Positions 10,516 to 23,200 of a DNA stretch of 64,000 bases are shown here, one piece after another. The notes under the pieces are model-generated. The model saw only the letters and a list, made by a program, of their open reading frames with translations. It had not been told where the DNA came from and did not search any database. The translations under genes were made by a program, and so were the position numbers. The DNA comes from Eutreptiella sp. 'Long Island Sound 2002'. Its lineage: Eukaryota; Euglenozoa; Euglenophyceae; Eutreptiales; Eutreptiaceae. Each line of letters opens with the position of its first letter. Position 1 is the stretch's first letter. Location: the NCBI GenBank assembly GCA_964036045.1, contig OZ038392.1, positions 39,780,806 to 39,844,805 on the forward strand. Reading direction: 5' to 3'.

Positions 10516-12399
10516 ATGGTCCCGCGGCGCGTTTCAGCCTACGGCCTGTTTCAAGGCCCCCAAGACGCCAATCAAACGGGTGCGGAGGCGGATCTCGTTG
10601 ACGAGGGACCCTCATGCCCCTTCCAGCCCCAGGCCAAGCGCCCCAAGGCAGCGGTAGTTGCAGATCGGGTGCTGCAGGATGTGGTGCAGGAAGTGTGGCA
10701 AAGCATGCGCCATTATGGGCAGGGAGGGGAACGCCACCGCGCCAGCAACGGTGGGAGGTGGGTAGCCAGCTCCAATGTGTGGTCCAGTGGTGCTCCTGAG
10801 CCACGTGCCATGCCTTGCGACGGGTATCCAGACCGAGAACAGGGCCTGCATGGCACGCGTCACAGCCCTGGCAGCCAAGGTACAGCCTGGGATGACAGAC
10901 CGTGGGAACGGCTTTGGGATGCCAACCGGGATCCGAGCAAGGAAACCGTGTTGTTTGGGAACCGCGCCAAGGCTGGGAGTGCGAGGGACAGGGCTGGGCA
11001 CGGGGATCAGGGTGAGTGCCCAAAGGTGGCGCACACCCAGAAGGAGTGCAACGGGCAGCCGGACAGAGATGGGGAGCAAGGGAAGGAAGGGAACGCAGAA
11101 GGAGAGAATGAGAGGGAGAGGGAGAGGGAGAGGGAGAGGGAGAGGGAGAGGGAGAGGGAGAGGGAGAGGGAGAGGGAGAGGGAGAGGGAGAGGGAGAGGG
11201 AGAGGGAGAGGGAGAGGGAGAGGGAGAGGGAGAGGGAGAGGGAGAGGGAGAGGGAGAGGGAGAGGGAGAGGGAGAGGGAGGGAGGCAGGACGTGGCACGG
11301 CACAATCTCAGCTGATCAGCAGGCGGCAGCTGCAGAAGATTCGGCCTTCAAAGGCTGTGTCGTTCGCCTCCGGGACAGCCTCGACACAAGCGACGATAGG
11401 GATGTTGTGCCGCCCTTCGAAGGCCTCGAGAACGATGCCCCAGATGTGCCCCCCGCATACGTTGAATTCTACTGCGACATCTGCGATCAGGACTGCCAGA
11501 CTCGCATCAACTACCAATTGCACATGATTGGGGCAAAGCACCAGAAGCGTGTTGCGAGGGCACGGGCACCCCTGGCACCAGCAGAGCGTCCTGTCAGGCC
11601 ATGCGCCCCAATGGAGAGTCGCGGAATCCGGAGCAGGGCGCCGGGGGAAGGAGGGGGTTGGTGGGAAAGAGACGTAGACGGGGTGGTGACGATGCGGCAC
11701 GAAACGCGGGACTGGGGGCTGCAGCGCAGCCCGCTGCAGCCCGAGGGCCGTCCAGAGCTCTACAGCCACCAGCAGTCTGCGGTGCAACGTGCCCACCACG
11801 TCCCTCCGACCGCCCCTTCGGCAGTAGAGATAGAGGTGATCTCCTCCGATGACGAGCCCCCCACCAATCCGTACTACTGCCGCCTTTGCGACTGCAACTG
11901 CCAGACCCGCATCAACTACAACGCGCACCTGGCCAGCCACGGCCACCGCAAGCGGGTGGCACGCACCACGGGCCTCCCTCCGCCGGACCTGGTTGCCCCT
12001 GATTGGCTGCCGCGGGCTCGATTCCTCAGGGGCTGCCTGCCGGGCACGGCGCTCTCTGCGGCGGAAGCCCAGGCAGTCGTCTTGCAGGAGCCGGCGCCGC
12101 TGCAGCAGGCGTTCTACACATTTGCGCGCAAGTGTCACCTGTTGGATCAGAACCGCTCACCGGACGACATTCACGTGGAGTTCAGTGCCTGGTCCGCCTC
12201 GGACCGTGCGGGGTATGTGGCGGCGCAGCAGCCCGTGCGGCGCATGGCGTTTAAGCTGCACCATCTGGAGCTGACCCGTGTGCATCAGGGGCTGGCAGCT
12301 GCGGAGGTGGAGGAACACTGGAAGATGCTGCCGTGGGAGTACAAGCAGCAGTACATGGCCCAGGCAGAGCAGCGCATGGCGCACGCTCAGGACATATAG
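10516..12399 (+). CDS. Nuclear protein with two U1-type C2H2 zinc fingers and HMG-box-like C terminus
   Basis: One exon of 627 codons from the first in-frame ATG. The frame is open about 20 codons further upstream without an ATG, and a CCCCCGCAG acceptor ends at 10482, so the message probably starts at or is spliced to that point. Two fingers, C320-x2-C323-x12-H336-x5-H342 and C455-x2-C458-x12-H471-x5-H477, each continue into QTRINY and KRVAR-like blocks. This is the U1/matrin-type finger of dsRNA-binding and spliceosomal proteins. Residues about 515-560 and 575-627 contain two segments (W-x(7)-Y, and HWKMLPWEYKQQYMAQA) that look like degenerate HMG boxes. Between residues about 198 and 255 lies an (Arg-Glu)n tract made by a GAGAGG microsatellite. 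RNA or DNA binding in the nucleus is inferred from the domains. The exact role is unknown. Confidence 0.85.
   Translation: MVPRRVSAYGLFQGPQDANQTGAEADLVDEGPSCPFQPQAKRPKAAVVADRVLQDVVQEVWQSMRHYGQGGERHRASNGGRWVASSNVWSSGAPEPRAMPCDGYPDREQGLHGTRHSPGSQGTAWDDRPWERLWDANRDPSKETVLFGNRAKAGSARDRAGHGDQGECPKVAHTQKECNGQPDRDGEQGKEGNAEGENEREREREREREREREREREREREREREREREREREREREREREREREREREREREREGGRTWHGTISADQQAAAAEDSAFKGCVVRLRDSLDTSDDRDVVPPFEGLENDAPDVPPAYVEFYCDICDQDCQTRINYQLHMIGAKHQKRVARARAPLAPAERPVRPCAPMESRGIRSRAPGEGGGWWERDVDGVVTMRHETRDWGLQRSPLQPEGRPELYSHQQSAVQRAHHVPPTAPSAVEIEVISSDDEPPTNPYYCRLCDCNCQTRINYNAHLASHGHRKRVARTTGLPPPDLVAPDWLPRARFLRGCLPGTALSAAEAQAVVLQEPAPLQQAFYTFARKCHLLDQNRSPDDIHVEFSAWSASDRAGYVAAQQPVRRMAFKLHHLELTRVHQGLAAAEVEEHWKMLPWEYKQQYMAQAEQRMAHAQDI
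11107..11282. repeat. (GAGAGG)n microsatellite inside a coding exon
   Basis: About 29 near-perfect GAGAGG units in frame with the zinc-finger/HMG gene, encoding alternating Glu and Arg. The opposite strand reads Leu-Pro or Leu-Ser in its open frames, which explains the long antisense ORFs here. The six-base unit keeps the frame whatever the copy number. Confidence 0.97.
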
Positions 12400-14827
12400 C
12401 CTGCGAAGGGATGCGGCAAAAAACGTGGTTCTGCCACTGGCGTCCGGCAGGAGAAAAAAGTTGCGTTCGGAATCCGGCCCACACTATGTGCCTCTCAGCG
12501 CAGTGCGTACGTAACAGTGCGACAGCGCGACAGCGCCTGCAACAGTCAGGTATTTTGGAGATACGACAGGCCGGGTTTGTGGTACTTCCGTGGCGCGGAC
12601 AATCACGGACAATCACGGAGACTCACGGGGCGGCGTGGAACTACGGAAACAATCTAATGACCGAAATTCAGTGCCTCTTTGGGCGATTAAAGCTGCTCTT
12701 TTGTCGTGACAGAATTTTTTCTATTTCCATATTTCACCACCATGGGTCAGTGATTTGGAAAGCTTGGTGACTACGGAAATACGGCACATCCTGCGACAAG
12801 TTCACGTAGCCAATTGTCCCTCCTCATTTTCCATGTGACCCGATACGGCAGAGCACATGTTGCCACTCACTCCTCTCCACTTTGTGGCCCCAATATGCCA
12901 ATATGGCAGGGGTTATTCAGCCACCTGTTCCTCCCGGTGTCACTTGGTGCTTCTGTTGAGGAGTGTGCATCAGGGCTTCATGCAGGTCGAACGGGGACCA
13001 CGCAAATGTGCCCAAAGATTCGGATGGGTAGCATTAATGTATGGCTGGGTCCTTCGCCCTTCAGACGGAAATCAGAACTTTGGCTCGCCGGAGTGGGGGT
13101 TGCTTCTGGTCAGACGCTGTTTCAAAACTAAAAGGAAAGGCAAAAAACGGGCTTCGTTTCGCCTGGCGTTTGAGCCGCTGTTTGCAAGGAGGTTGGCGAT
13201 AGTGTGTGGTACTGTGAAGCAATTTGGGGCAGCAAACTGGACATGTTGCAAGGGGGACTGAGTTTGGGTATGTTGGTCAGCCTTTCTCAAACAGGTGTGC
13301 GCGGTGTGCAAGCAGTGCTGCAGCTACCCCTCAGTTCTATCTCTTGCCATCGCCAGGAATGGTGCCAACACAGATGCTTTTCGAGGGGTCGGTGCCATTG
13401 TTGCCTCATTTGTGTCCACTAAGTGTCCGGTAGAGGGCGGGTATGTGGGGTATATTCAGAAAGCCCTTGAAAAGGACTATTCGGAACGAATGAGGCCGAG
13501 AGATATGCGCTGCTGCTGCATCACATCAGCTGCGTCCCCAGTCCGCCTCAGCAGAACCCAGATCCTTCTGATCACGCCTGACCTGCCGGACGCTAGTGGC
13601 ACGTCTGTCCCTGGCCGTCTCCCAGAATGACTCCAGGCAGATGGACCCTTGAAAGTGTATGGTGGGGTCAAATGGGCGCTGAAATTGCCATGATCTACGC
13701 CATCAAATGCCGGCAAAATGGGGCGCGTGCCGAGCAGCGGAGCTTACCGTCTGCTGCAAGTCACCATTTGGTGAGGCGGTTGGAAAGGCGCAGGGCACGG
13801 CGACAGATGGAGGCGCTGATGTTTGTGGGGAATGCAGTGGGCAGCGGTCGTTGCGGGCGTTAAGAAGATGTGACACCGTGTCCTCAAGGGAAGGGGGGCC
13901 AGGACTGCCCCCTGCTGTTGCCCCCACCCACCCACCACCACCACTTTGCATCACTAATTTCCTCCAGCTACAACCCTTCCCAGATATCCCTGACCCCCCT
14001 GACTCTCCTCATTTGTCGAAACGCTTGTGCTGATCCCCTGGCTGCCCCTTCGTCCGCCCTCTCATTGCCTTTGTACACCGACGTGTGATGGGACCCACTG
14101 CACTGAAACACTGTCTCCCAACAGCAACCACAACTCTGCCCACAGGTCCACGTGTGCCAGCGGCCCCCTGGACCCCACCCACCCATTGTGCTGCCACTTC
14201 CCACACTCGCCCTGCAGGCCCATTTACACTAACTCATTATCTGTTACCAAATGCAGGTTTAACCCCCGCCTGTTTCTCCGCCAGCGCCAGCAGCGCCTTT
14301 CTCAATTCTGCTCTGTAAAGTCTGTCACTCATGCACTGGCAGGGGTTTGTCCTCGTTCGTGGAGTCCCCCTCTCGGAACCCAACACTGTACTGGGCTGTA
14401 CTGCTGTACGGGGCGAACTCAAGGCAACATTCAGCACTGGTTTGGTTTGAACGTGATTGAGCAATGACCGTATAGCCTGTGTCACGTGGGCTATATCGGT
14501 TGGTAAGTATCCGTTGCTTCACGCCCCTGCCCAGGATTTGCGCAAGCCAGGTCTTGTCTATGGCAACCCCGTGCACAGCTTCTGCCCCAGCAAAGCTGAC
14601 ACGGTGGCATAGGGGACAACCTCCCCATGGGGGCACGGGCTGTGGCTCATCAGCCTGTTACTAGCCCCTTGACGAGCAGTATCGGGTTGATGTGGCTGGG
14701 CAACCCGCTCCATAGCTCCGCAGCTAACCAGCCTTTCCCCGTGGTGGCAACGGGGTTTTCATGCCATCTTTGCTGAGCTTTAGCACACCCCGTGTACAAT
14801 AGCAGAAGTGAGAGAGAGCGAGCAGAG

Positions 14828-14828
<1 letters not shown>
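12400..14828. other. Intergenic DNA, no supported gene
   Basis: 3' flank of the zinc-finger/HMG gene followed by mixed-composition DNA. The longest ORF (12857-13261, 134 codons) has no recognisable domain and overlaps other ORFs of similar length on both strands, so I do not call it. Short C-rich and CCACCC patches occur around 13915-13945. Confidence 0.4.

Positions 14829-14895
<67 letters not shown>
14829..14895. repeat. (GA)n microsatellite
   Basis: About 33 uninterrupted GA dinucleotides, preceded by imperfect GAGAGCGAGCAGAGAGC. Confidence 0.97.
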
Positions 14896-14896
<1 letters not shown>

Positions 14897-16329
14897 AATA
14901 GCAGGAGCAATGGCAGTAGCGCTGGCAATAGCACCGACGCTACACAGGCACACTCAACTGGTGAAAATTAACAGTTGCACAGACTTGCAATATGGCTCTT
15001 TCAGGTCACAGCCTGTACAATGCACAAATGATGGATCCTTAATGGGCGCCTTCAACAAGGAACCGTGAAAATCCACATTCAAGCAATTTGACTTACGCAG
15101 GGCTGCAAGCTGGGCTTTTGCTTGAACGGCTATGAGTCCTTCACCTGGCAACAAAGCACCGACGACACCATAGGCAATGCTTGGGGGGCGCACCGTGCGC
15201 TGTGCGAAAAGTCGGCTGTTTTTCACCACCGGTAGCCATGGGTCCCAGGGTCCTGAATTCTGCACCCTACAGCCCCTGCTGGTACACCAGGGATTTTTTG
15301 TTTTAGTCTGATGCTTGCCACGGGTCTCAGGGTCCTGAATTCTGCACCCCCGATGCTGTTTTGAATTGGTCATGCACGCTTCTGTAGGGGGGTGGTTTTC
15401 AGGGGTGTTCCCGGGATAAACAACGTAATAATTGGCGCTGTGCGAAAACGCCCCCTTGTGCTTGATTGGGGGCCACAATTTATATTGAAGACATCACCAA
15501 CATTCTTTCAGTACCCTAGTAGTTCTGAGGTCGCCATCCAGACACTGGCAATGTGCACAGGTTTTCAACGGAAAAGGGGGGGGGGCGGAGATCCAAGGGT
15601 TTGTGTATTCAGAAATGGCCCAAAAATCACCCCGCACAGGTCTTTAGCTCAAACCAAGCGGCCCTCAGAAATGGGAACTGCCACCCCCCCCCCCCACCCA
15701 CCCACCCACACACACAGACTGTTTTGGGCCCATTTGCATGTAGCCCAAGGGTTTAAATGTGGGGTTTAAGCCATTGTAAAATCAAGATTTTGACCTAGAA
15801 TTTTTGGTTGCCAATCCCCAAAAACCCCTAGAAATGAAATCCCACTTTTGGGGGTTGGGAGGAGGGGGGAAGGGAATAAGTTGGCCTTATGTGGCCACTA
15901 TGCGTCAGTCTAGAACCATGTTCCATTCAATCTTTTTCTTCAAATTGGACCCCCTAAGCAATGGCGAGTCCCTGAGTCCTGTTCCCGGGTATCCCTGATC
16001 AGCCCCCACATGAGGCCTAGCCGGTGAGGACACATGATGAAAGCAGGGCAGGGGAGGGCACTGACCAATCCTACCTTAGTGGTCATGCTGCTGGCCCTGT
16101 GTCATGTTCGATCCAGGGATGTCCTTAGCGTCCGGTCTACAGAATGGGGGAGTGTCTCGGAAATTCTGGGTGGGTGGGTGTCCAAACCCCCCCCCCCCAT
16201 CCTAGGGGTGTTTTGGGGGTAGGACGTTTCTGGGATTCTAGGGGGGTTTCTTTTTCACCCACTGTATGCTGCAGTCTCCATGTCTAGGCACAATACGAAA
16301 ACACTTTGTGAGTGTGCGCTCTATGGAGC
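14896..16329. other. Intergenic DNA with C/G homopolymers, no gene seen
   Basis: Contains a G run at about 15576, a C run plus CCCA repeats at about 15685-15712 and another C run at about 16190. A block GGTCCCAGGGTCCTGAATTC (near 15241) recurs diverged as GGTCTCAGGGTCCTGAATTC (near 15321). The motif GCGCACCGTGCGCTGTGC near 15187 recurs near 18931. Confidence 0.4.
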
Positions 16330-17100
16330 TGGCCTCTAGAAAGCTCGATGGGAGCATTTGAAGTCTGCCAAGCACAAACCTCGCGTTACTGCTTCAAAAC
16401 TGGCTGAGGCGCTTGGTGGTTTCATCAAAAAGCGATCAGCATGCCTAACACCCAAGCAAATTGCTGAAGCTGAGTGTGCCAAGCCTGCAACTGGCTGTAC
16501 CGATTTGGCAAGTTCCTTTGCATCTGCAAGTACCTCTCTAGGAGCACGTGCAATTGTTCAAGGTGGTACAAAGGCTGCCCAAGCTGCCAAACAGGGTGTT
16601 GTACAGGGTCCTGCAGAGGGTGTTGCACAACCAACAACAGTTGTTGTACAACCTCCACCAAAATGGGTGTTGCCTTGCGTTAGCACCAGAGGATGCATTT
16701 GTTGCCCGCATGCTTGCTCCCTAGTGGCTGCGCATTAGCACCAAATTGGTTGAGCAGCTTATGATTTTGGCTCTGGATAGTGTAGCCTAGGCAGAGTATG
16801 ATTTTGACACTGTTTGGGAAGACATGCGCACTAATGCACAGCGTGCAGCTTCCGGTTGGCATGTGCTGATCGCGTTGCCCACAAGTCTAAAGGAAAGGGC
16901 AAACAGGTGCCCAAGTATACAGAGGAGGGTACAAGTAAAACACAGGAAGTGATTTGAAGACTCCTCAAATGAGGACAGTGATTCTTCACATTGCTCAAGC
17001 TCCTCCAATTCATCATGTGACTCAGACAGTGACGACAATGAACAGACTGCTCATGTGCTTCAAAAATTTCTGAAATTTCTGAAAATTGGTCCAATGCTCA
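16330..17100 (+). pseudogene. Decayed coding sequence, possibly from a mobile element
   Basis: The + strand reads as protein in pieces that change frame. 16358-16690 gives an Ala/Lys/Gln-rich segment with KSAKHKPRVTASKLAEAL. Another frame continues as ALAPEDAFVARMLAP and a stop. Further on, KSKGKGKQVPKYTEEG is followed, after a shift, by a Ser/Asp-rich tail containing SNEDSDSSHCSSSSNSSCD. The low-complexity acidic tail and Lys-rich linker look like the end of a real protein now broken by stops and frameshifts. No family could be assigned. A retro- or DNA-transposon accessory protein is a guess. Confidence 0.35.
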
Positions 17101-17239
17101 TGTCTTGTGTTCTACTTAGGTGGCTAGGTGGCTGGGTGGCCGGTTGGTTGCCCCCCCCCCCCCCCGAGGGTGGGACAATTTTGGGTCCCTACTTTTCCCC
17201 AAATTATGGATGGGTGGGTCTCGTAATTCATCCCCCTCC

Positions 17240-18306
17240 CCCTAGATAAGCACATCCTTGGTTTGATCATTTCGAGGGAGGGAGCACAGCTTGTACCGCA
17301 AGAACTCCGTGGTAAAAGCTTGGCTAAAGACGAATTCTGAAAAAGGGTGGAGGCGACAATGCATGTTGCATTCCGGGGCTGAACAAGAAGAGTGCCGCAA
17401 CCAAGCGTCGGAGTACAAAGGAAGGCTTTTGCACAAGATGCATGGCCTTCTCAACGTTGATGAGCCGACCTTACCCCAAGAATGGGCCATTTAGTGTTAG
17501 GCAACCTCCGCGTGCCAAATGTACGCTTCATATGTCTACAGATTCCATCATTTTGAGTAACACACATTTGACGCGTGGAACAATGCACCAGTGTTTAGGC
17601 TGGCCTTCGTACCCCACAAGGACATCATGGCATGCCTAGTTCCGCACAGAGACTGCATGATGAAAATAGGAAATGGTCATGGCTGCATAACTCCTTGATC
17701 CAACGAGCGGTACATGCACACAGAGCCCTCACACAGCGATTGCTACAAGCACATTGGGGATGATACGCCCTCACTTGGTCCTTTGTGACTCGTTGCCATA
17801 CCATTTCCTTGCTATGGGGAGCCACCTACGCGCGCAAATACGGCGTCATGACCACGTGGCGGGCGCTACCCTGCACAGTATTGCCCACCATAGATATCAC
17901 CCCTCGGCAACTTGGCTTTGCACAACTTGCAGATTGCGTTCCAATGTGGGCGGCAATGTTGCACTACTAGCTCCGTGCTATTGACTCATGGATGGTGGCT
18001 TCCATGCACGAGGTGTCTCAAATGTATCAACAAGCCTCTCACGCCTTCCTCCGTGCCGAGTGGTACGCCTCTCACAGTCGCATCCCGTCAACTAGTGACG
18101 AGTTCCTGTGTGAGCATTGGTCAGTGACAACTCCACGTCAGGCGGTCCTCCGCATGTCAAAGAAGGGGAAACGGCCCCGCAGCCCATCACCTAGGAGGGT
18201 ACAGCACTGCATGGCCATGCCGGAGTTGCTATGCTACATGCAGCTCACAGGACATGGCCCCACCCGACGATCCGCGGGAATTCCTCATCTTGCCGGCAGC
18301 CCATGA
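17240..18306 (+). pseudogene. Second decayed coding stretch downstream of a C-tract
   Basis: After an 18-base C run (17152-17169) and C-rich DNA, the + strand again reads as broken protein. Examples are GLIISREGAQLVPQELRGK near 17255, TWRALPCTVLPTIDITPRQL near 17855, and an intact 104-codon piece (17992-18306) with DEFLCEHWSVTTPRQA and a basic Ser/Arg-rich end. Several internal stops separate the pieces. It may be the continuation of the decayed sequence at 16.3-17.1 kb. No domain recognised. Confidence 0.3.
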
Positions 18307-20282
18307 CGGCGATGGGGCTCGTCACGGCGGATGTAACCCACAGGACGGTGGTTGTGCCACCAAAGCACATGCAGCAGGGGGCGTATCTCTCTTCACCGTG
18401 CGCCCCGAACATACTAGAAGGTGTCCAATGTGATCCAGATCACACATGTGTCCCTGCCCTTGACACACAGCACAGTTGTAGATGGCACAGTAGCGATTGT
18501 AGGCAGACGTTACATGTAGGACTCTGACTTTGGCTGCTAGTGGAACGACCCGGGTTTTTGTAATCCGGTGTCCTGACAACAACGATGACAAACAACAGTT
18601 TCAAGTAGGCTACAGACTCTCATGAAAGCGGTGTTGATCCAAGTTCTTCAACCAAGATCGTGGTAGCGGCGGCTATGTAGGTGTGATAGTCTACACCCAA
18701 GTCTTGCCCTTTATGGTGTCCTTATTGGGGACACACCTCACCTGTGTGAAACTACAGGTCCCAAGATGGAGACTGTAGATGGTTTTGGACCCAATGTCCA
18801 TGCGCGCTCGTGGTTGTGGACCGGGGTACTGCACGCGCCTAGCGCGGGAACATCAAAATTAAAACAGACGAAAGTGGGCCACCTCCTGGAACAGAGCCCT
18901 TTGGTAGTGCTTTGGGACCCAATGAATTAGGGCGCACCGTGCGCTGTGCCCGCACTAGGCAAAAAGTAGGACGTTTTTGGACCCGTTTCCCCCGATGGCC
19001 AAGCTGACCACGGAAAGTACTCTGTTCCCATGCACTGAACTGCTTGGATTCTTATTCAATCCAAAATCTCGGATAATGAATGAAAACAAACTATGTTTCA
19101 CACTGAAAATGCTAGATTGCTGTCCAAATCTGCTGTTTTTGCCTTGCGGCCGTATGCTTCCGGATGGTGGATGGTTTGCAGGGTTGTCACGAAGCTAACT
19201 TACTAAGGGGCTTTGTGCCCGCGCGGTGCCTGCACTGTGCAGAAACACCACCAGGGGCTGTCGGATATGCAATTTGGAAACGCCCATTGGTCATTCATAC
19301 AACTCCCCTTCTGTATCTATGCTTCGGCATACTCTTGCAAACTTTTGGATGCCGTATCCCACGTCATCAAGAAATTTCACACCTGCCAACCCACCTCAGG
19401 TACACCAAAGGTGAGCCTGAAGGATCAAGCCTTTCGTGATCATTGCCTCGAATTTTCCCATCAAGGTTTTACACCAGTGTTAGCAGGTACAGGGAAGTCT
19501 GGAGGCATTTTTTGCTGATTGTCTCATCTCATCTCATCTCATCTTGGCGAAACACGCATGCAGACTGTCGTCGACATGAAAACCCCACAACAAAATGAAA
19601 TTTTAACATTGGCTCAACAACAACCTTGCATCCAATTGATAGGGAGAGTGCATCGGTTGTTCAGTCACTCAAACGTAATGAAAACTCTTGTTTTGTTCAG
19701 ACGCCCAAATAGCTCAAGCTTGGCATGCATGATTGGATGGAGGGCGGATGGACTTTGCAGACAAGGGGACAAACAGGTTGAGGAGTCAGTATGTGGGCAT
19801 CGAGTGTGGTGTTGAAGGTTAGCATGTGACTCGGACTGCAGCGCCTGCTCATCACATCGAACCTGGGCTTCACCATCCACTAAGCTCCATTTACAGCAAC
19901 CATCCAGAAAACCACAAGAATGGACTGCAACCAACCAGAAGCAACCCTCCAGCAGCCTCCAAGAATGGACAGCAAACATCCAAAAGCATCCACAACCCTC
20001 TAGGGATCAGCAGCAAGCACCCCAAAAGCCTGTGTGTGTAACCTTTTCAGGACCATTTGCCCAGGGTCTGTTCCAAAACGGTATGTGGTGGGTTCAGGGT
20101 CCAATTTTTCTCTATTGGTAATTGTGGCGGGAAACAGCCGGACAGTTCAGAATATTCAGAGTTCGGAATATTCACCTCAAAAGGCAGGGTTCGGGTTCGG
20201 GTGCAAGTACTACTCCGCAGTTGCCATTCAGTGTGTAATCAGGGATGCCAGTGGGTACCAATTCTTCTGCTCCTTGTTCTAG
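18307..20282. other. Intergenic DNA upstream of the ePHD gene, no gene seen
   Basis: Includes a short (CATCT)n run at about 19523-19545 and a loosely repeated CCA(A/T)CCAGAA / CCAAGAATGGAC region at 19898-20010. The TTCTAG acceptor at 20282 suggests that a 5' intron or leader junction of the ePHD gene lies at its downstream end. Confidence 0.4.
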
Positions 20283-20292
20283 GCTGACCACA

Positions 20293-23200
20293 ATGCCCGA
20301 GCAGCCCAAGGTGTGCCACTTTTGTGGGATGTCTACAAAGATTGAGGGCTCCATACGGGCGTTCCTGGCGAGATTCGCCTCAGCTCCGGATCAGAAAGAG
20401 GCAGCTGGCCCCGAGTGGTATAAAGAGAGCTCTGAAATGTTCAAGGAGTATTTGGAGGATGTTGTGAAGGTGGATCTGAGCCCTTGACCTTAGATACCCT
20501 AAATACTAGCCTGATTTCCTGCAGTACGACCTCTGTCTAGAGTGCTGGCTAATGTATAGGCACGCACAAGAGAATCGACACTGCACAGTACTCCAAGCAA
20601 TGCAAACAGTGAAGCAAACCACAGCCCCTTAGAACAACACGACGGAGACGCTCAGGGACTCTGTGATATTCACTGGAACGCCGTTGGTGTTCTGTGGCAG
20701 GATCAATGGCTGACGCAAACGTGTCGAGATGTGCAGTCTCAAGCGCCCCTTTGCACCCGATTTGACTGAAATGTGGACCGCCTACACCCTGCAACATGCA
20801 ACAGGTCCCAAAAGGCACTGGAAAGAAGGCGAAGGTGCTGTGGGCGCACGAGAACTGTGCAAATTGGAGCGTAGGCGTCTGGCAGTCCAAGGCTGGCCGC
20901 TGGAATGGTCTGGCCACCGCCTTGGCCACCGCCTCCATCGCAGATTGTGCACATTGCGGTCGACAAGGTTTGTCCGGGCCCAAGAGGGGGCAGGCACCGA
21001 AACTGGTGTGGGCACTCTGCCTTTTCTTAGTGGCAGGTTGCTACAATACCCGGGGCCGGGGGGTCAGAGGCCAAAAACAAGTTTGTGTACCTGAAATTGA
21101 CCCCCAATTTCCGGCCCCTTCGACAATTTTCTGTTTGTTCCTGAGGAAACATTTTCTGATGTGGGTGGCCCAGCCAATATCTCGGGGGACCAATCCCCCC
21201 CCCCCCCCGTATCACTAAGCAAAGGCCTGGGGGGCACTCCCTTTCTTGCATTCAGCATCGGCCGTTCATGCAGGAAGAGTCACTTCAAAAGAGGCAGCAG
21301 TGTGCGCTGTAGGGGCTTTTTTGACAGCAGCTCCTTCAGAAGCTTCCCAACATTGGAGCAATCCCCTGCCTCGCCGGCAGGGGTTTGCTTTGGGGTGCTC
21401 CGTTGGCTGGAGCCTGCCGTTGAGAGGCAGTGAGATGGTGCATTGGCTGTAGTTTGTGGCGTTCTGGGAGTTGCAGCCCATGCAGGTCTGCACAGGTATG
21501 GCCTGTCCGGCCACGGGGCGCGCCCAGCTGCAGCCCTTGACGTCAACGCCCCCCCCCCCCCCCCCTTCCCCCCTCAAGACGGCTGAAATGTTTAGAAGGT
21601 CCCGACCACATTTGGCGCTGAAGGCGCCAGAAATGTTTCCTGGCGTATGGTGGGGCTAAAACTTCGTTTTACCCCAAGTGCGTTTTCTCAAAATGCTCAG
21701 GATCTTGTGGAGACTCCAAACATGTATGCAACACATGAAAAGATTTTCTGACCCCTAACATCCCCCATCTGGCCCCACCAATTTTGATGCTGGGACCGGA
21801 CCCCCACAGGGGGTACAAAAGTTTGTTTTCCAAAACACCCACATATGTGTGTTCAAAACGATCAGTGCGACGAGGGGATCATTCTTAGATATGTATGTTG
21901 GGGTCCCCGGGACCGCATCCCGGCTGCCCCCTCCTCAGGGCCGAAACGTTTCGGGGGTGTCGACGTCGGGCGCTGCACCTTGGGCGCCCCCCATGCGTCT
22001 GGCACTGTTGTACTATGCAGCAACCAACTGGAACACGCCCGGGCGGCTGAGAATGTATGGCTGGGTAATTGATGGTTGCGTGGGTGGGTGAGCTCCAGTG
22101 GACCGAGGCGGGAACCCCCACCCTCGAGTTCACCGGGCAATGGACCGCTGTAGCGTTATGCAGCACCTGTTGGAGCTGATGCAGAATAGGGGATTTCATT
22201 CAGTGTACTTTTGCTTCCTCATAGAGTCGCAGTTCATCTTGCACAAGACTTGTGACGCCATCCATTGATCATATCTCCCCCCACCACTCCCGTCCACTCC
22301 GTTGCATCGCCTTCAGACCGGAGGCTCACATTCGCATGTGCACAATATGTGTGGCAACGCGTGACGTATCGTGACCCGGTGCGTGACATATTGTAGTTGT
22401 TGCCCTCGTGACATTCTGTCAAAGCAACGTCTGACAGACCCCCCCCCCCCGAAGCCCAATCCCTATTCCGAATTCCTGTTCTTTCAGGGGCCAGTGTCCG
22501 GTGCGATTTCGGCCCTGGAACTGGGCAGAAGAAGGAGGAGGGGTGCGTGCGATGCTACCATTTCCCATGCGCTTTATTGTTATATGAGCAGGTAATTCTC
22601 AGAGCCCCTGCATGCCCGAGAGCGCTACCCCCCTTTTGCAACCGACGCCTGTGTCTAAGCAGCACGAGGCGTTGGTTCCGTCGAGTTTTGCACCGTGGAT
22701 TTTGGTGCCGTTTGTAATTGGTCCAATTGTGTGCCATGTGTGCCGTCTTGTACTTTGGATTTTGAGCTGCATGATGTTCATATTTTGTGTCCAAGACGTC
22801 CATTTGGCAATGGGGTCATTTGGAGCATGAAGGGGGATGCAAAGGGCAAAGAGAGGAAATATGTGCAGAAGTTGAAGATGCGATGTACCTTGACCGCACC
22901 GTAACGCCCATTGCTTTCACACTGCATGTGCCAATTTCTGGGTCCTCGGTGATCACTGTTTAGGAGTTTTCTGTTGCACTGTCCACCCTCTGCCTGTGTA
23001 CCATCGTCTCAGCTTCAAACCCCCTGAGGATTGTTTGCACGTGTACAATGCACAGTGCAGCCCTGAAGCAACGCCCTTGTCCAAGCAACACTAGGCGTTT
23101 CCGTCAATTTCCGGTTATTTTTACCGTTGCTTGGACAAGTGGGGGGGGGGGGGCTACAGTGTTGTGCGTGTTCTCTGCCAGCCTGCCCGCCCGCCTGCAT

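Noticed and set aside
10328-11305. 325- and 228-codon antisense ORFs full of Leu-Pro or Ser-Pro
   Set aside because: They are shadows of the (GAGAGG)n tract inside the + strand zinc-finger/HMG exon.
20525-20608. Possible extra ePHD-gene exon with YDLCLECW
   Set aside because: It fits in phase and has a CxxC pair, but it would need a 55-base intron and a weak GTGAAG donor. The ePHD ligand set is complete without it.
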